From positions 806,001 to 870,000 of the forward strand of contig JAHLMK010000012.1 in assembly GCA_019915135.1 (NCBI GenBank): a stretch of DNA of 64,000 bases, in the 5' to 3' direction. The notes beneath the pieces were generated by a model. It saw nothing but the letters and a program-made list of their open reading frames with translations. It did no database searches and was not told where the DNA came from. Source of the stretch: Strobilurus pachycystidiatus (Eukaryota; Basidiomycota; Agaricomycetes; Agaricales; Physalacriaceae). Both the position numbers and the translations under genes were made by a program. Position 1 is the stretch's first letter. Every line of letters begins with the position of its first letter. Positions 10,348 to 22,013 of this stretch are shown here, in pieces.

Positions 10348-13254
10348 CTACAAATCGACTTGGATAGGCGGTTCGTGTAGTACGATGTGGCTGTTCGGCG
10401 GACATGCAGGTATAAACGATCGCTTGCTTGACCGAAACGACTCTCCATCATTGGACTCGAGACTGCTTTCACGCGAACGTTTCCTAGCAGCCGGCTCTTC
10501 ATCGAATGTCAAGGGGATATCGTCCAATGCATAAGAGAGCGAAGTCCGTAACGTTCGCGTCGCAGCCAGACGAAGGATCGCAAGCGGAAAGTCATTGTTG
10601 TCCTCGAATTCGAATTGATCTTCTTCGTGCAAGAACGTGAGGACAGGTAGTACCAAGAGGTCCGGATGCGATCCGGGTAAGCGACTGAGAGGAGTAGAAG
10701 CAGAATCAGAATCCTAGCAATCTTTCAGAAGGAGAACAAAAGCGGATTGAGAAGAAACCTTACGCCTAGGAAATTAGCTGAGGACATACGATCCATGGTC
10801 CGACCTATATCAAAATCAGGCAAGTAGTCCAGTATGACCTGTAACACTATCCATATCGCCGATTTGTCCTCGAACTGGACTGGGAATATTAACAAAGGGG
10901 AGGCCGAATTCACATCGTGTATGCACATCAAATGCCCAGTCGGTTTGCTGATCCAAGATAGTGTGTCAACCAAGCCACAGGAGATGAAAGCCAGAGTCGA
11001 TTCGTCCTCCGAATGGGGGTGTCCTCGTCTCGCCACAAGTCCGAGTTCGCCACCATTCTCCTCAAGCTGAACAAGAGCGGCAGGCTGCTGCCGTACCCAA
11101 GAAGGTACGTGCGCGTTCAGCGCAAGCAGATTGGACAGGTGGCGCGGGCTAGACAATGAGCGCGCGACATGTAATGCCACGAAACATATGGTTGGCAGTA
11201 TTCGTCGGAACAGTTTGTACTCCGGCTGCTGGTAGATCAATGGGTCCAGAAGGGAAATCCGCTGTTTTCTGAACCATTGGGCAGAAGCGATAAGCATCAG
11301 CGGTTCATCCAGCACGATCTCGTGCATAACAGAATCCTTGAAGCGACCAAAGGCGATATCGACCAGACCGACTTGATCGTATCCAAAGACAAGAGGAATT
11401 TGTCGGTTCACAAGTTGGGTGATTAGAGCGTCCTGGATGCCTGCTACGAAATCCGGACCTGTGGGATCGATGAGATACAATGAGGGCGCCTGAGAGGGCT
11501 GTACGCTTACTGTAATCGTCCGTAAGTAGTGGGTGATACCCTTTGGCGATCCTCGAAACACCACCTTCTTTCAAGTCCCGTAGGCCACGCGGAACATGCT
11601 CGACTATGGTCTTCATCCAATGTTCGAAAAGAGAGAACGGGTGCTGAAATCCCACGCGAAGTAATTGTGCGAGAAAGGCCGCTGTGAATCGATGTCTGGG
11701 AGCTCCATGAGCAAAGAAACGATAAACCCTCAACTGTAAACACTGACCGACCTCTGAGCCATTTGTGCATTTGATCCACGAGGTGCTTCCAGCGCGGGGT
11801 CTCTAGAAGTATGGCAGGAATGATTCTCTCTATGTACTTCCTCTGCAAGCTTGCGTCCTGCATAAAATCGCCCGTGTTCGATGTCCATCGATAGGATTCC
11901 CATTCAGGATCCTCGGGAGAGAAATGTTGTCGTGTTACCCTTGTTCCGGCTACAATGAATGTGATATTAAAACCTTTGGTATGGCGATGCCATACCCGCA
12001 GGAGCTCCTTGAGAACAGGATGGCCAACTGGGTTGTCTTCCGTCCCAAAGACGGATGCTGTATCGGTCGCGCAGTTAGCTTCGTCAATGGCAATGAACAG
12101 CGATTCAGAAGAAGCGGGAGTCCAGAGTGAGAATATATCTTCCAGCGTTTGCTGGATCGCATTGTCGATAAACCAGCTGTCTGGGTATGTACCGAAGATA
12201 GCGATAGCCAGGTCATATATGACTCTGCCCAAGTCAGGTCGAAGAAGCTTGCCGCTTAGCTGAAGACAGAGCCATTGTCGTTTATGGCGTTCGGGCATAT
12301 CGCTCAAAGTGGAAATCTGTAGGAAAAGTCGAAACAAAATGAGGCGGCAAAGCAATACTACGCTCATGTCGCGATTAGCCACGGCATGGATATAGCCGAT
12401 ACGTGATGGGGCAGGAAGGTCGGCATGGGTGCATAGAGCGAAGATCTTCGATGAAGGCCTCTGGAACCCGGCATTGATGGACTGGAGTGAAGTGTCTCCC
12501 ATCTCTCCTGGATCGACCGAGAACGTGAAGTAGAACCCCCAATGTCTGCATAGACCTTCATAAAGTAGTTTGCTTTTTCCCGAGCCAGAGACGTTTACGA
12601 GGAAGCTAGAAGCGCCTATCAGCATGTTGGGATCACGACGTCGGATAAAGAAATACCTGTTAACGCCCGGTTTGAACAGATCATCCAGCCTCTCAGACAG
12701 GAGGGGATTATGTTGGAAGTCACCAAGATCAAGCAAGGGCATGATAGGGTGATTGTCGAGAGTCCGTGTACTATCAGGGATTTGCAGACTTCTTATATGT
12801 TCCTTCAATTCGGGTTGGATACGTATGGACTCATGGGGTGCCCAGATTGGTCCAGCTGGAAACTGATCGTCCGCCAATGATTCCTCCAGGTGAGGACGGA
12901 TATTGTCTAGAAATGAGGGAACCTCGGCAAAATGTGGACTCTCCGTCCAGTGAACCTTTTGTGGCTCGTTGTCGGTCATGAGGGCTGGACAAGGTTCTGT
13001 GAGTTACTGACATGGAGTCTCAATGAATGGTCCTCACAAGATCCCGCAAGTTTGTGCAGACCTCTTTGCTTGAAGGCGCTCTTCAGACTTTTGAACAACA
13101 GTGGCTGTGAATTAAGCAGGCGGAGGCAGTGATCATAATCAGCGCATACAGACTCGTCTGTGAGCGCTTTGCGCAGCAGTACGAGAACTTCTGCAGCATC
13201 AGAAAGTTCGAAGATGAAATCAACTTTGTCGTAGATATCTGGATCGACATTCAT
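10348..13254 (-). CDS. P-loop NTPase with degenerate nuclease-like C-terminal domain (family copy A; Crinkler-like layout)
   Basis: Spliced on the minus strand from ATG 13252-13254. Order: an N-terminal helical module (YDHCLRLLNSQPLLFKSL), a linker with PIMPLLDLGDF, Walker A SGSGKSK, an LCRHWGFYFTFS strand, Walker B LFIAIDEANCATD, ITFIVAGTRV (sensor-like), WLRGR-HRF across an intron, then about 300 residues ending in a C-terminal domain and a basic tail (KRSRES, SSKRS), possibly a nuclear signal. In the C-terminal domain copy C has GPDLLFLL...VAVQAK, but here the region reads SASPLLIFPV...IVLQVI, so the putative acidic and lysine residues are gone. Introns fall where they do in B and C. It converges on DUF6534 copy 1. 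Likely role: an NTP-dependent switch or effector, nature unknown. The Crinkler link is inference from domain order. Confidence 0.75.
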
Positions 13255-13632
13255 CGTTATGTTGGCGGTTTGACAGTGAGAACTAAAGGTGCCGAACGTG
13301 GGGTTCATGCAACTTACCACGGTCTGATTGCGACTATATGTAGCATCTCAACCCAAGCTTGCGAGTTGCACTGTCGTACACGGCCTTGAGGAGGACGCCC
13401 ACAAGCTCGCATCTTTCTTCAACGCCCATCTCTGACTTATCCTAGGAAAGTGTCGGTTTGCGAACGGTGTCAAAAGGTCAATGAGGCGCATACAGTATCA
13501 TCAGCACGAATTGGAATGCAATATATTCTACAGTGCAAGAGCTGAGAAGGGTTTTGTACAACACAAACTATTGATACACTCGAATTCAGTCATGCTATTT
13601 TACAAAGTTGCCTCAGGCCTCGCCGAGGTAGC

Positions 13633-16600
13633 CTATTCCATCTTCTTACACGATTGCCACGCCCACCACATCATAGACCTCAACTGAAGAACATCGTCCT
13701 TCCACGCTTTCCTGATGTTCTGATTCCTGAACTCATTCGTCAACTTCTTGCACGCCTCGATATTCTCCGGGCTAACATAATCAATCGCGACCTTGATGCA
13801 GTCCGCCAGGTTCGCCACCTGAGCATAGCGTCAGTTTGGCCATCGAGAAACCCAACAGTGCTCATACCTGGTGCGCGCATCCAGCCGGAATCATGATAGC
13901 TTCACCGGCGCGCTGATATACACGATAACTCCTTACTCCATACTTCTCGTATAGCTTTTGTCGCAAGTCGTCCGAAAGGTAATAGAGCTGACTGTGAATG
14001 GGATCCGAGTCTTCAGACCCGCGGAAGTGGAACTCTTCGCGCAAAAACGCTCTCAATGGTTCGCTATCCTCGCGCCGGAACAAGTCCCAAGCCGCACACC
14101 CCGGGGAACCGTCAGGCTTGGGACTTGCATAGGTCATGATGTTGAGAGCATCGGCAATGTCCATATGTAATCGTGTGGAACCTTGACTGCCAGGACCAGT
14201 GTGGGTAGCGAGTGCATTGTACATTTTCGGTCCTTCAGAGGTATTAGCAGGTTGGTCAACAAGACACTTGAGACACTCACCGAGATCAGGCGCCAGAACA
14301 TCGACGGGGAAATGCGAGGACATGTTGAGAACACCGTCTCGGCGTACATAGTCAGGAAAAGGCACCGCCTGCGCAAAGTCTTCGTACAACAAGGGGAAGA
14401 CGGTCTTGAAGTCCGCGCTCGGCGGCCAGTCGCGCAACTTCAAAATCCTATCCGCTTCGCGCTGTTTGTATTGGCCAAACATACTGAAAAAGTTCTCGAC
14501 GTTGATCTGTCCGGGGTCTCTATCGGATTGGCAGTCAAGCACCCGAACGACGGTACTGTGGTGGTTTTGGATGAAATAGTCAGGCGTCCATTGAATCTTG
14601 AGACGCTCCAGCATCCCTCCAATCAAAATGGGCTGCCCAGTCTTCCAGAGTGCCTGGAATGTAGCGGTCGAGATTGACGCAGTGGACTCGAATCTGGGAA
14701 TCTCGAGATAAGGAACTTCGAGAGGAACAGACGCTCGTGGGCCGCCTGCAGACGTCGCAAGCGAAGAGCGAGAGGATATCGACGATCCATCGAGCATCGC
14801 TAGATCACTTGGAGTTGTGATCCCACTGCTTTCCGAGCTAGAGCAGCAACTGGTCAACTCCGGTGTGTCGCCTGCGCTAAGAGTAGCACCCTCCCGTCGT
14901 TCCTCCTTGAGAATCTTCCTCATATCATTGATCGTTTCTTTGAGCTCGGCGAGATTGAACCGGGTGACCTTGATGAAGGAGGTGGAATCGTGATCAACTG
15001 TGCGCCGGACACAGTTAAGGAAAGCCGGGTTTTTGAGATAGAAGGCTTCACGCATGGCAAGATTTTGCGCGCGCTCTTCCTCCGTGGCCCCCTCCTTGAC
15101 CATCGTCAAGGTCTCAATGCGACGAAAACAGTCTCCACAGGCTTCCCGTCCACATGTTCGGCACATCCATGTTTCGGAGAAGGTCGAGGTCATGCATGTA
15201 TCTAGACACGAAATGAATATAGGCGCACAGATCTGTTGTGTCACGTACCGCAGCTGGCGCGGCAATCCGTTTCCCGAGTTCGAAAAATGATTTCTTTGAG
15301 CGGCTGTATATGCTCTAGTTCTCGTTCAAGAAGGGGGAGCAAAGTGTGAGCCGCCATGCGCTGTAAGGAAAATCAGTACTCGGATAGCGCAACGATATGA
15401 GGCGGCCAACCATGGTGAGACGTTTATGCTCTTCAGTGAATGGGATATTCCATTTGGTTGGGAAGGTCACTTGTTGAGCGATGTGGGCATAAGGGTCTTC
15501 CGTGAAGGAAACGCCTTGTATTGTGCCGTTCGGGGAGCGCAGAAGATACCGAACGCCTTGGAAGCGACATGTATCCCCTGCCCATCGTCGAACGCAGGAC
15601 AAACATTTTGATACCACGTCGGTGCGATATTTGCTTGACATGCAGCGTGACATTTGCAACTCTGGTATAAGAGCTGGAGGGCACAATGGATCGGTGGGTT
15701 GGTGAGAGTCGATGCGTTCTGTGATCAGCGTTCATATAAGCTTCACTGTAAGAAAGAGCTATTACCTGGTCTCTGAGTTGTGTCCATCGATTGAGAACAC
15801 GACGCTGAGATTCGAGCTGAGAATCATGTCAACAAGAGAGCTCTCACGAAAAGAAAAAATCAACATACCGTTCTGAGCGTTTATCTGTGCTGCGTCGCTA
15901 CGCCTTTTTGCAGTATACCCTTTTCTCGGGGGCTCTACGATGACGAATTAGACGCGTTGATACGGCTACAAAGACACACATACGTGTTCCTGACTCGGAA
16001 GTGCGTTGTTTTTTCGAACGTTTCGATTTGGGCCCTACCGTGTATTCATCGTCAGAAATTGCTGATCGCTTTCGTGACGGTGGAAGTTGCGGCGAGAGTT
16101 GCGGCGGATAGGCGTCTGCGGGGGTGTAGTAGTATCCTTGGTCGTAGTGCGATTCGGGATGACTGTTTCTAGCAGCCAGACGACCAGATGCTCTCTCGCT
16201 AAGTTGTAGAGGAGAAGTGGGCTGGGTTGGATAACCTGTACGTGACTTAGTCTTTCATCGACAGGATAGCAGGTTCAGTCACGTACTCATTGACCTCGGG
16301 GGTTCCTGTATGCGTTCTTGTTGATGCGAAAACGGTGCTGTATGACAAGTTAGGGTAGTCCATGCTCCCGCGAAGCTTTGTACCTGGCTCTGACGCGTAA
16401 CCTTGTGGTACCATGCCTAGCGCGGTATTAGTCAAAGGACGTGCATGCATATGACTGTCTGGCGAACCTGGATGGAAGCTACTGTACAAACTTGCGCCGT
16501 CGTTGTACGGATAGACGTGAGTTGGGGAGCTGACTGCATTTGGCGAATAGTGTTGACTGCTCGTGTTGGGACGATAGTCGATCATTGAGGACGTGGGTGC

Positions 16601-16783
16601 AAAGTCGGGATACGATGGGGTGAATGAAAGCGCGTGGTTCATCGAATCAGTCGGCCTGGCCTGGGCCCACTGTGGCGAAGTCTGGGCTTGAGCAGGCAAG
16701 CAATCATGGCCGGCGGGATTGAGCATGGCATTGACCGACATGGTCGCTGGCGGGCGGGGTAAGCAGGTAGTGGTGTTATTCAT
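13633..16783 (-). CDS. JmjC-domain protein, KDM3/JMJD1-like histone demethylase
   Basis: Begins at the ATG at 16781-16783 with a long Ser/Pro/Tyr-rich region, then a basic patch (KSKRSKKQRTS), and cysteine-rich zinc-binding segments (CLSCVRRWAGDTCRFQG; CRTCGREACGDCFRRIE). The C-terminal JmjC domain has the KDM3 signature: an approach strand GQPILIGGML, iron ligands in STRLHMDIADALNIMTY (HxD), and the second His in IPAGCAHQVANLADCIKVAI. All three iron ligands are present, so Fe(II)/2-oxoglutarate-dependent demethylation, probably of H3K9, is expected from the family. Eight or more short introns; the frame was followed throughout, including the last intron at about 13819-13866. The DUF6534/NTPase accessory block ends only about 380 bp from its 3' end. 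Confidence 0.9.
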
Positions 16784-18105
16784 CGTGCCCAGCGGCGAGC
16801 TCGGCAGACAACCTGGGGACAGTGATGGTGGAAGAGCGAAAGCTTAAAGCCATACACCGTTCGAACTTCGGGCAATGCGACCGGCGGACCTTGAATCGGC
16901 AAACGCCGTGGCACCCTTGGCTGGTTCTTCTCTTTTCTTCCAATCGATTAGTCTGTATTCATCTATCCTCCGCTCTGCTAATCGTGGGTGGGAATCTCTC
17001 CGACACACCTGAAGCTGGAGCTCTAGAGCTCTGACAAATTACGAACCTACTACCTTCGCGCTTAACGTCGCACCTGTCAGAACCTAAACCAATGATTGTT
17101 CCGTCGCTTGCATCGACTTCAGAACTGAATTCGAGCGGAAATGCAGTGGCATCTGTTACGAATACAACTCCGCCATCTATATACGGTTCCAAGTCATCTG
17201 GGGAGGACCTTCGCAATTGGAATCACACACACGTCAAGCTAGCATTCAGAGGCTTATGTATGCAATTTTCAGTGTCCCACCGTGGCATTATCAGTTTCGC
17301 CCATCGTATGCTTTTGACCGAGTGTATTGCAATCTGCCTTCATGAGGCCAGAATCAACTGCCTCCAGAATGCCCCCGTCAGTTATCACAGCTTCGGTATT
17401 CATATCTGTGATAGACTTGCAGGGACCTTCTAATCTTTTGGTCTGGCAAATGATCGACTCCCGGAATTCAGAGAGTGAACGCGTACAGTATTGGCAGAAT
17501 AGCACGGCCATTCCTCTCTGTACTCGATGGGAACCACAGAACTCGTTGCACGACACTTTCGACGAGGCGGCCGGCAAATCTCACGACGATGAAATTATCA
17601 GTACGCCACTTTGGGTTTCCTGGGTACTTCGCGGGAGAACTTCCCCTTTCTGAACGCACCCGTTTCATTTAACATGTCAGATGTCCCAGACTTCGATGCA
17701 TGCACACATTCGTAATATGACATTACCGGAGTGCCAGTGGGAAACAGAGCCGCCACCACACGTGTAGTGTATTTCTCCCGAGTACACATTCTGTCAAACT
17801 TGCAAGTAGCGCTACGCCGAAGCATCATGAAAGATATCATTGCCCGATCTCGGATGATGAGTGTGTAAGTATACATAAAGACGCCATAACACCCAAAAGC
17901 AGAAGACAAAAAAAGCCCTCAAACGACAGTCCCAGACGATAAGATCAACCCACGTATATCACAACTCAACCTCGAAAAAACAAAGAATGAACCCCCAGAT
18001 CCTTAACAAATAAAGATACCCCGTCATGAACCTTCTGTGCATTAACTCGGCGGCCTTCACACATACGAGTATGGATATGAGGCATGCAAAGGCCGCCCAA
18101 ACCCA
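16784..18105. other. Intergenic stretch; possible small minus-strand gene about 16.96-17.68 kb
   Basis: The left part is the promoter of the KDM3-like gene. On the minus strand two open pieces look somewhat coding: 17269-17577 (with FCQYCTRSLSEFRESIICQT and ITDGGILEAVDSGLMKADC) and 16959-17216 (SPDDLEPYIDGGVVFVTDA). Both begin at non-ATG codons and I could not join them to an ATG exon. No family is recognised. The right part carries the 3' end of the SSK1 gene. Confidence 0.25.
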
Positions 18106-18402
18106 TCAATGCTGGGGATCGTCCGTGAGTTGCCGATCCGGAGCAGCAGTGTCGTCGTCGTCAGTGGGTTGCTCGTCCACAGCAACAGAGTCCTCGTCAG
18201 TGGGTACCTCATCGGTAGCAACAGATTCATGAGCAGGCGCCAGCGAATCCGTATCCACATCCCCTAAGGAACAATGGCAACTTTAGCGCCCCATCTATAC
18301 ACCCAACACCATTCCCAGCTCACCCAGAGATTCCGTCTCATGCTCAGATGGATGGATAACCTCTGTCGGGGTCTTAGATTCCAGTCTCGGCAGTGACTGT
18401 AT

Positions 18403-21400
18403 CTACTCACCGCTTATAGCTGCAATGGCACATGTCAATGATGGATCCCACGACGGAGCGGGGGAAATAGACTCACGTTCCAAGTTCTGCCCTTGACCAG
18501 TCTCGGAAGCTTGAGGAGCCCGTGACAGGAAACCGCCTGTAATGGGGGTAGGAATTTCGAGGCTCACCCAGCTTGTCGTAGAAGCGGCCGAGTCAATGGC
18601 GCCAGACGGGGGTGCGGACGGGACGAGCGGTGATGCTTGGATACTATCGGGATGTAGATCACGACGTTTCGACTGACCAGGCGACGGCGTTCTGCGCTCC
18701 GTGGGCGGTACAAGGCCAGACGCGACACGCTTCGCGCGTTGTATCTGCGACTCGGTGATCTTCTCGGGGAGACCAGTCGGCGCCCATTGCTGCAACGCTT
18801 TGATGGAGCCCCATTCCGTGACCTTGTTGTGCAGCCACACGGTACTGACTGGTTTTGTCAAGAAGTCGTTGCATCCGGCAGCCAAGGCTTGTACTCGATC
18901 TTCTTCATCTCGAGACGCCGTCAACGCAACGATGACCACACTGGATGGGTATGGAGTCGCTCCGGGATCTGATGGAGTCAGCACTGCCGGTGTTGACGAT
19001 ATCGTTTGTTCGCCAACAGGTGTACCGCGGGGAAATCCTGCGAGTGCCAGTCTCCTCTCTTCTTGCCTGATCTGCCGGGTCGCCTCAAGGCCACCCATCA
19101 CAGGCATTTGGATATCCATCTACATGAAACTTCAGCAAGGTGACGGAATGAAATGAGGGAAGAGTCCTACAAGTATCATGTGGAATTCACCCGTTTTCCA
19201 CTTGTTCACCGCATCAAGACCATTGACCGCCAGGTCACTTGCGACCCCGATCTTGTTCAAGGCCTTACCGCAAATCTCTCTGTTGATTCGATTGTCTAAA
19301 AGAAGGTTATTGAGCAGTTGATCAACAATATGGTAGCTCAAGGAACGTACCGTCGACCACGAGGACTTTGATCGGTGGGACGACATTGTACTCACTACCC
19401 AAGCGAGAAACCACGGTGTTTCCTTGCGGTGTCGTGTTGCGTCGAGAGAGGAATATGCGTTCCAGTGGCGACTCTGGGCGGGCGGAAGGTGCAGAATCTT
19501 CTGTTGGGATGGCGCGCGCTAACTCTTGCATCGATGCGAACGTGTCCGCGACGGGAATCGTGGATGCGACTGCCGGTGACGACGGCATTGACTTGATCTT
19601 TGGGTTGAAGTAGATACCTTGTACGGTCCCCTCTGAGTCTTGGATACGTATACCAGTCAACGGGTTGTTATCCGCGAACTTGGATGGGAAATATTCGGTA
19701 GAAGGAGATATCGGCGTAAGAGGTAAAGTGTCTTTGGCCCCCGATCTGACAGAACGGTCAGAGTTCGTGCGATTGCCAGCAGAAGGTCGAGGTGAGCCAG
19801 GCTTCGATTCTGAAGATGGTGAAGTATTTAGCATTGAGCCGTTGGCTATGCTAGGCGACGGGGAGTGAGGAGCTGAGGCATTCGGGGAAAAGGATACGTC
19901 GACACGAGGTTTGGTTACGGCGCTGTAAAGGATGCTCAAAAGCCGGCGAGGTCCTACAGGCTTTGGGACGATGATGATCTCGGATCCCAGTGAAAAAGGA
20001 TAGAGCGCAACTTGGATGACTTCCCTGATGAATTTGAAGTTATCGAGGTTAGTGAAATAGACGATAGTCACTACTGGTCCCGAAGTCGGAGTCTGACGGG
20101 GCGGGACGTGGTTCGAAGACTGGACACGATGAATGGCCGGGCGCTTTGCAGGGCTCGTGTTCGCCGCCTGGATCTGCGATCTGAGGATGTCGACGTCGTC
20201 ATCGATGAACACGAATGGGCGGCCACCTTTCGCAGGTGTGTCAGGTGTGACAGGAGGAGCGGACTCCCCATTCCCAACGACTGCGAGATCGACGCCCCAG
20301 CTGGATAAAGAAGCAAGAAGAGGCTCCGAAGACAGTTCCTTCGTGTACACCGTCACAGAGAACTTCTTGTCCTTCAAGTCATGCGCGAAAACGGCGAGCT
20401 GATCGAACGTGGGTTCATGAGCCATCCGCGGCTGTTCAGCGACTCCATGAACAATAGTCGGCGATGGATCTGAATGGGGCGGGGGTGCGGAATTTAGTGT
20501 AAATTGTAGCTCACAGGCCCGTCCCAAAGCACACTGGGGCCGGAAAAGCGAGTCGAGCGTGAGCTCAGCGTTTGCTGTGTTTAATAGACGCTGGATGATA
20601 GTACTCTCTAGATTGGGGGAATCTCTGGCATCGCGTCCCATGAATTTGTGTGCAATGTCTATGATGCAGCGCGTGGGGTGGTTGACGTGGTCAATTTCTT
20701 CTTCGAACCCAGAGTCGTGGACGAGGTCGGGCCGGTGCGTCGGAAATAAGAAAAGGCCAAGCTCAATCGAGTCGCCTGGGCGTGCGGTGAACAGAACCTG
20801 GCGCATAATCTGAAGCATTGTTAAGTGAGGGTGAATCGGTACATACAAGGAGCGGGAACGTACGTGGGCCAAGACATAGGTCAATGCGCTCTCGTTCCCC
20901 CTTACATAGACAGGATTGAAGTCGACTGCCTTGACCGCCTGCTGGCCCTGCTCGTGTAGACTGTCATCGCCGTGGTAAAGGACTAGCTCGACCTTCATTT
21001 TCGCGGCCATCCCGCTAAACATGTCCCCTACACTCTGCAGCAAGTCTCCGATGTCGAACGTATCGCGCTTCGCAAAGACCAAGGGCGGCGATGTGATGTA
21101 GGATAAAATGTCGCGGGCAACGAAGCGTAGGTTTTTGAGGCCGGTATGGATAGAGGCGAGGGTGGGGGCGGGCACAGACACGGAGCATGCCGCGAACTGC
21201 TCTCTGGCGGGCTCGAGGATCTGCGGCGGCGAGACTGACTGGAGCGACTCCATGATGACAGTGACCATCTCCGCGAGCTCAGTCGATACCTCCTGGAACA
21301 ACGCCTTCTCCGTGTTCATGTTAGCTCCTGTCACTGTGAGATCCGACGCCGGCGGCGCTGTCGTCGAGTGTGCTCGTAGCGACTTGACCGCACTTTTCTC

Positions 21401-21601
21401 CCGTTGGCGGGGCGTCAGCGTGCCGCAATCGTCGTCGGTCTCTATGCCCTCCCAGCCTGACGATCCCTCTCCATTCTGGTCCCCATGCGTGCCGTTGACG
21501 CGGTGTCGCGATGACGGGCCTGAGCGGCCACGAGCGTCGTTATGGGCCCATGCGCTGCCGTTGACGCGCAGCGCAGAAATATCGGGACTGGGACTGGGCA
21601 T
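18403..21601 (-). CDS. SSK1: Ssk1-type two-component response regulator
   Basis: Starts at ATG 21599-21601. The N-terminal half includes a helical region (LFQEVSTELAEMVTVIMESL) and a part resembling a worn histidine-kinase core (DIGDLLQSVGDMFSGMAAKM, then VRGNESALTYVLAHVIRQVL). A disordered Ser/Pro linker follows, then the receiver domain: IKVLVVDDNRINREI (acidic pair), the phospho-acceptor Asp in MILMDIQMPVMGGLEATRQI, VIVALTAS, and FLTKPVS (conserved Lys). The insertion of about 40 residues before VIVALTAS is usual for fungal Ssk1. It relays signals from hybrid histidine kinases via the Ypd1-like phosphotransfer protein to the Hog1 MAPK cascade. Reading straight on gives the stop at 18403. 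A coding-looking acidic stretch (TDEDSVAVDEQPTDDDD) lies at 18106-18400 and may be the true C-terminus through an intron I could not phase. Confidence 0.88.
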
Positions 21602-22013
21602 GTGGGGTGGAGAGCGAGGTCGGCGGGGAGAGATAGCTGTGAGGTCGTGATGGTGGGAAACAGGGAAGTAACAACGAATCGGGCCCGGCTAGGAGAGTGC
21701 TCGAGTGGAATGCAGTATTATGGGTCGTGGGGGTATAAGTAGACACTCTCTCGGCGTGAACGCGCAAGCAGGCAGTAGCAAGATTACCGACAGGGATTGC
21801 CACTACTTCCGTCGTAAACGCAGCCAAATACCGTTTAAAAAAGATTTTCAAAAATATGTATATCAATATGTGTCACGACTTCTGAGTCCACCCTTTAATC
21901 GTGCTATGTACGTACTACTCCCTCAAGGCCTCAAGTACAATGCACCTTTCGAGATTCAATCTTCGTACTCACGCGGCAGATTCGGGAACCACATCACAAA
22001 GGCAAAATTAGCG

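Noticed and set aside
10834..13389. Plus-strand open frames opposite NTPase copy A
   Set aside because: They are antisense shadows; the minus-strand reading has Walker motifs, conserved intron positions and paralogues.
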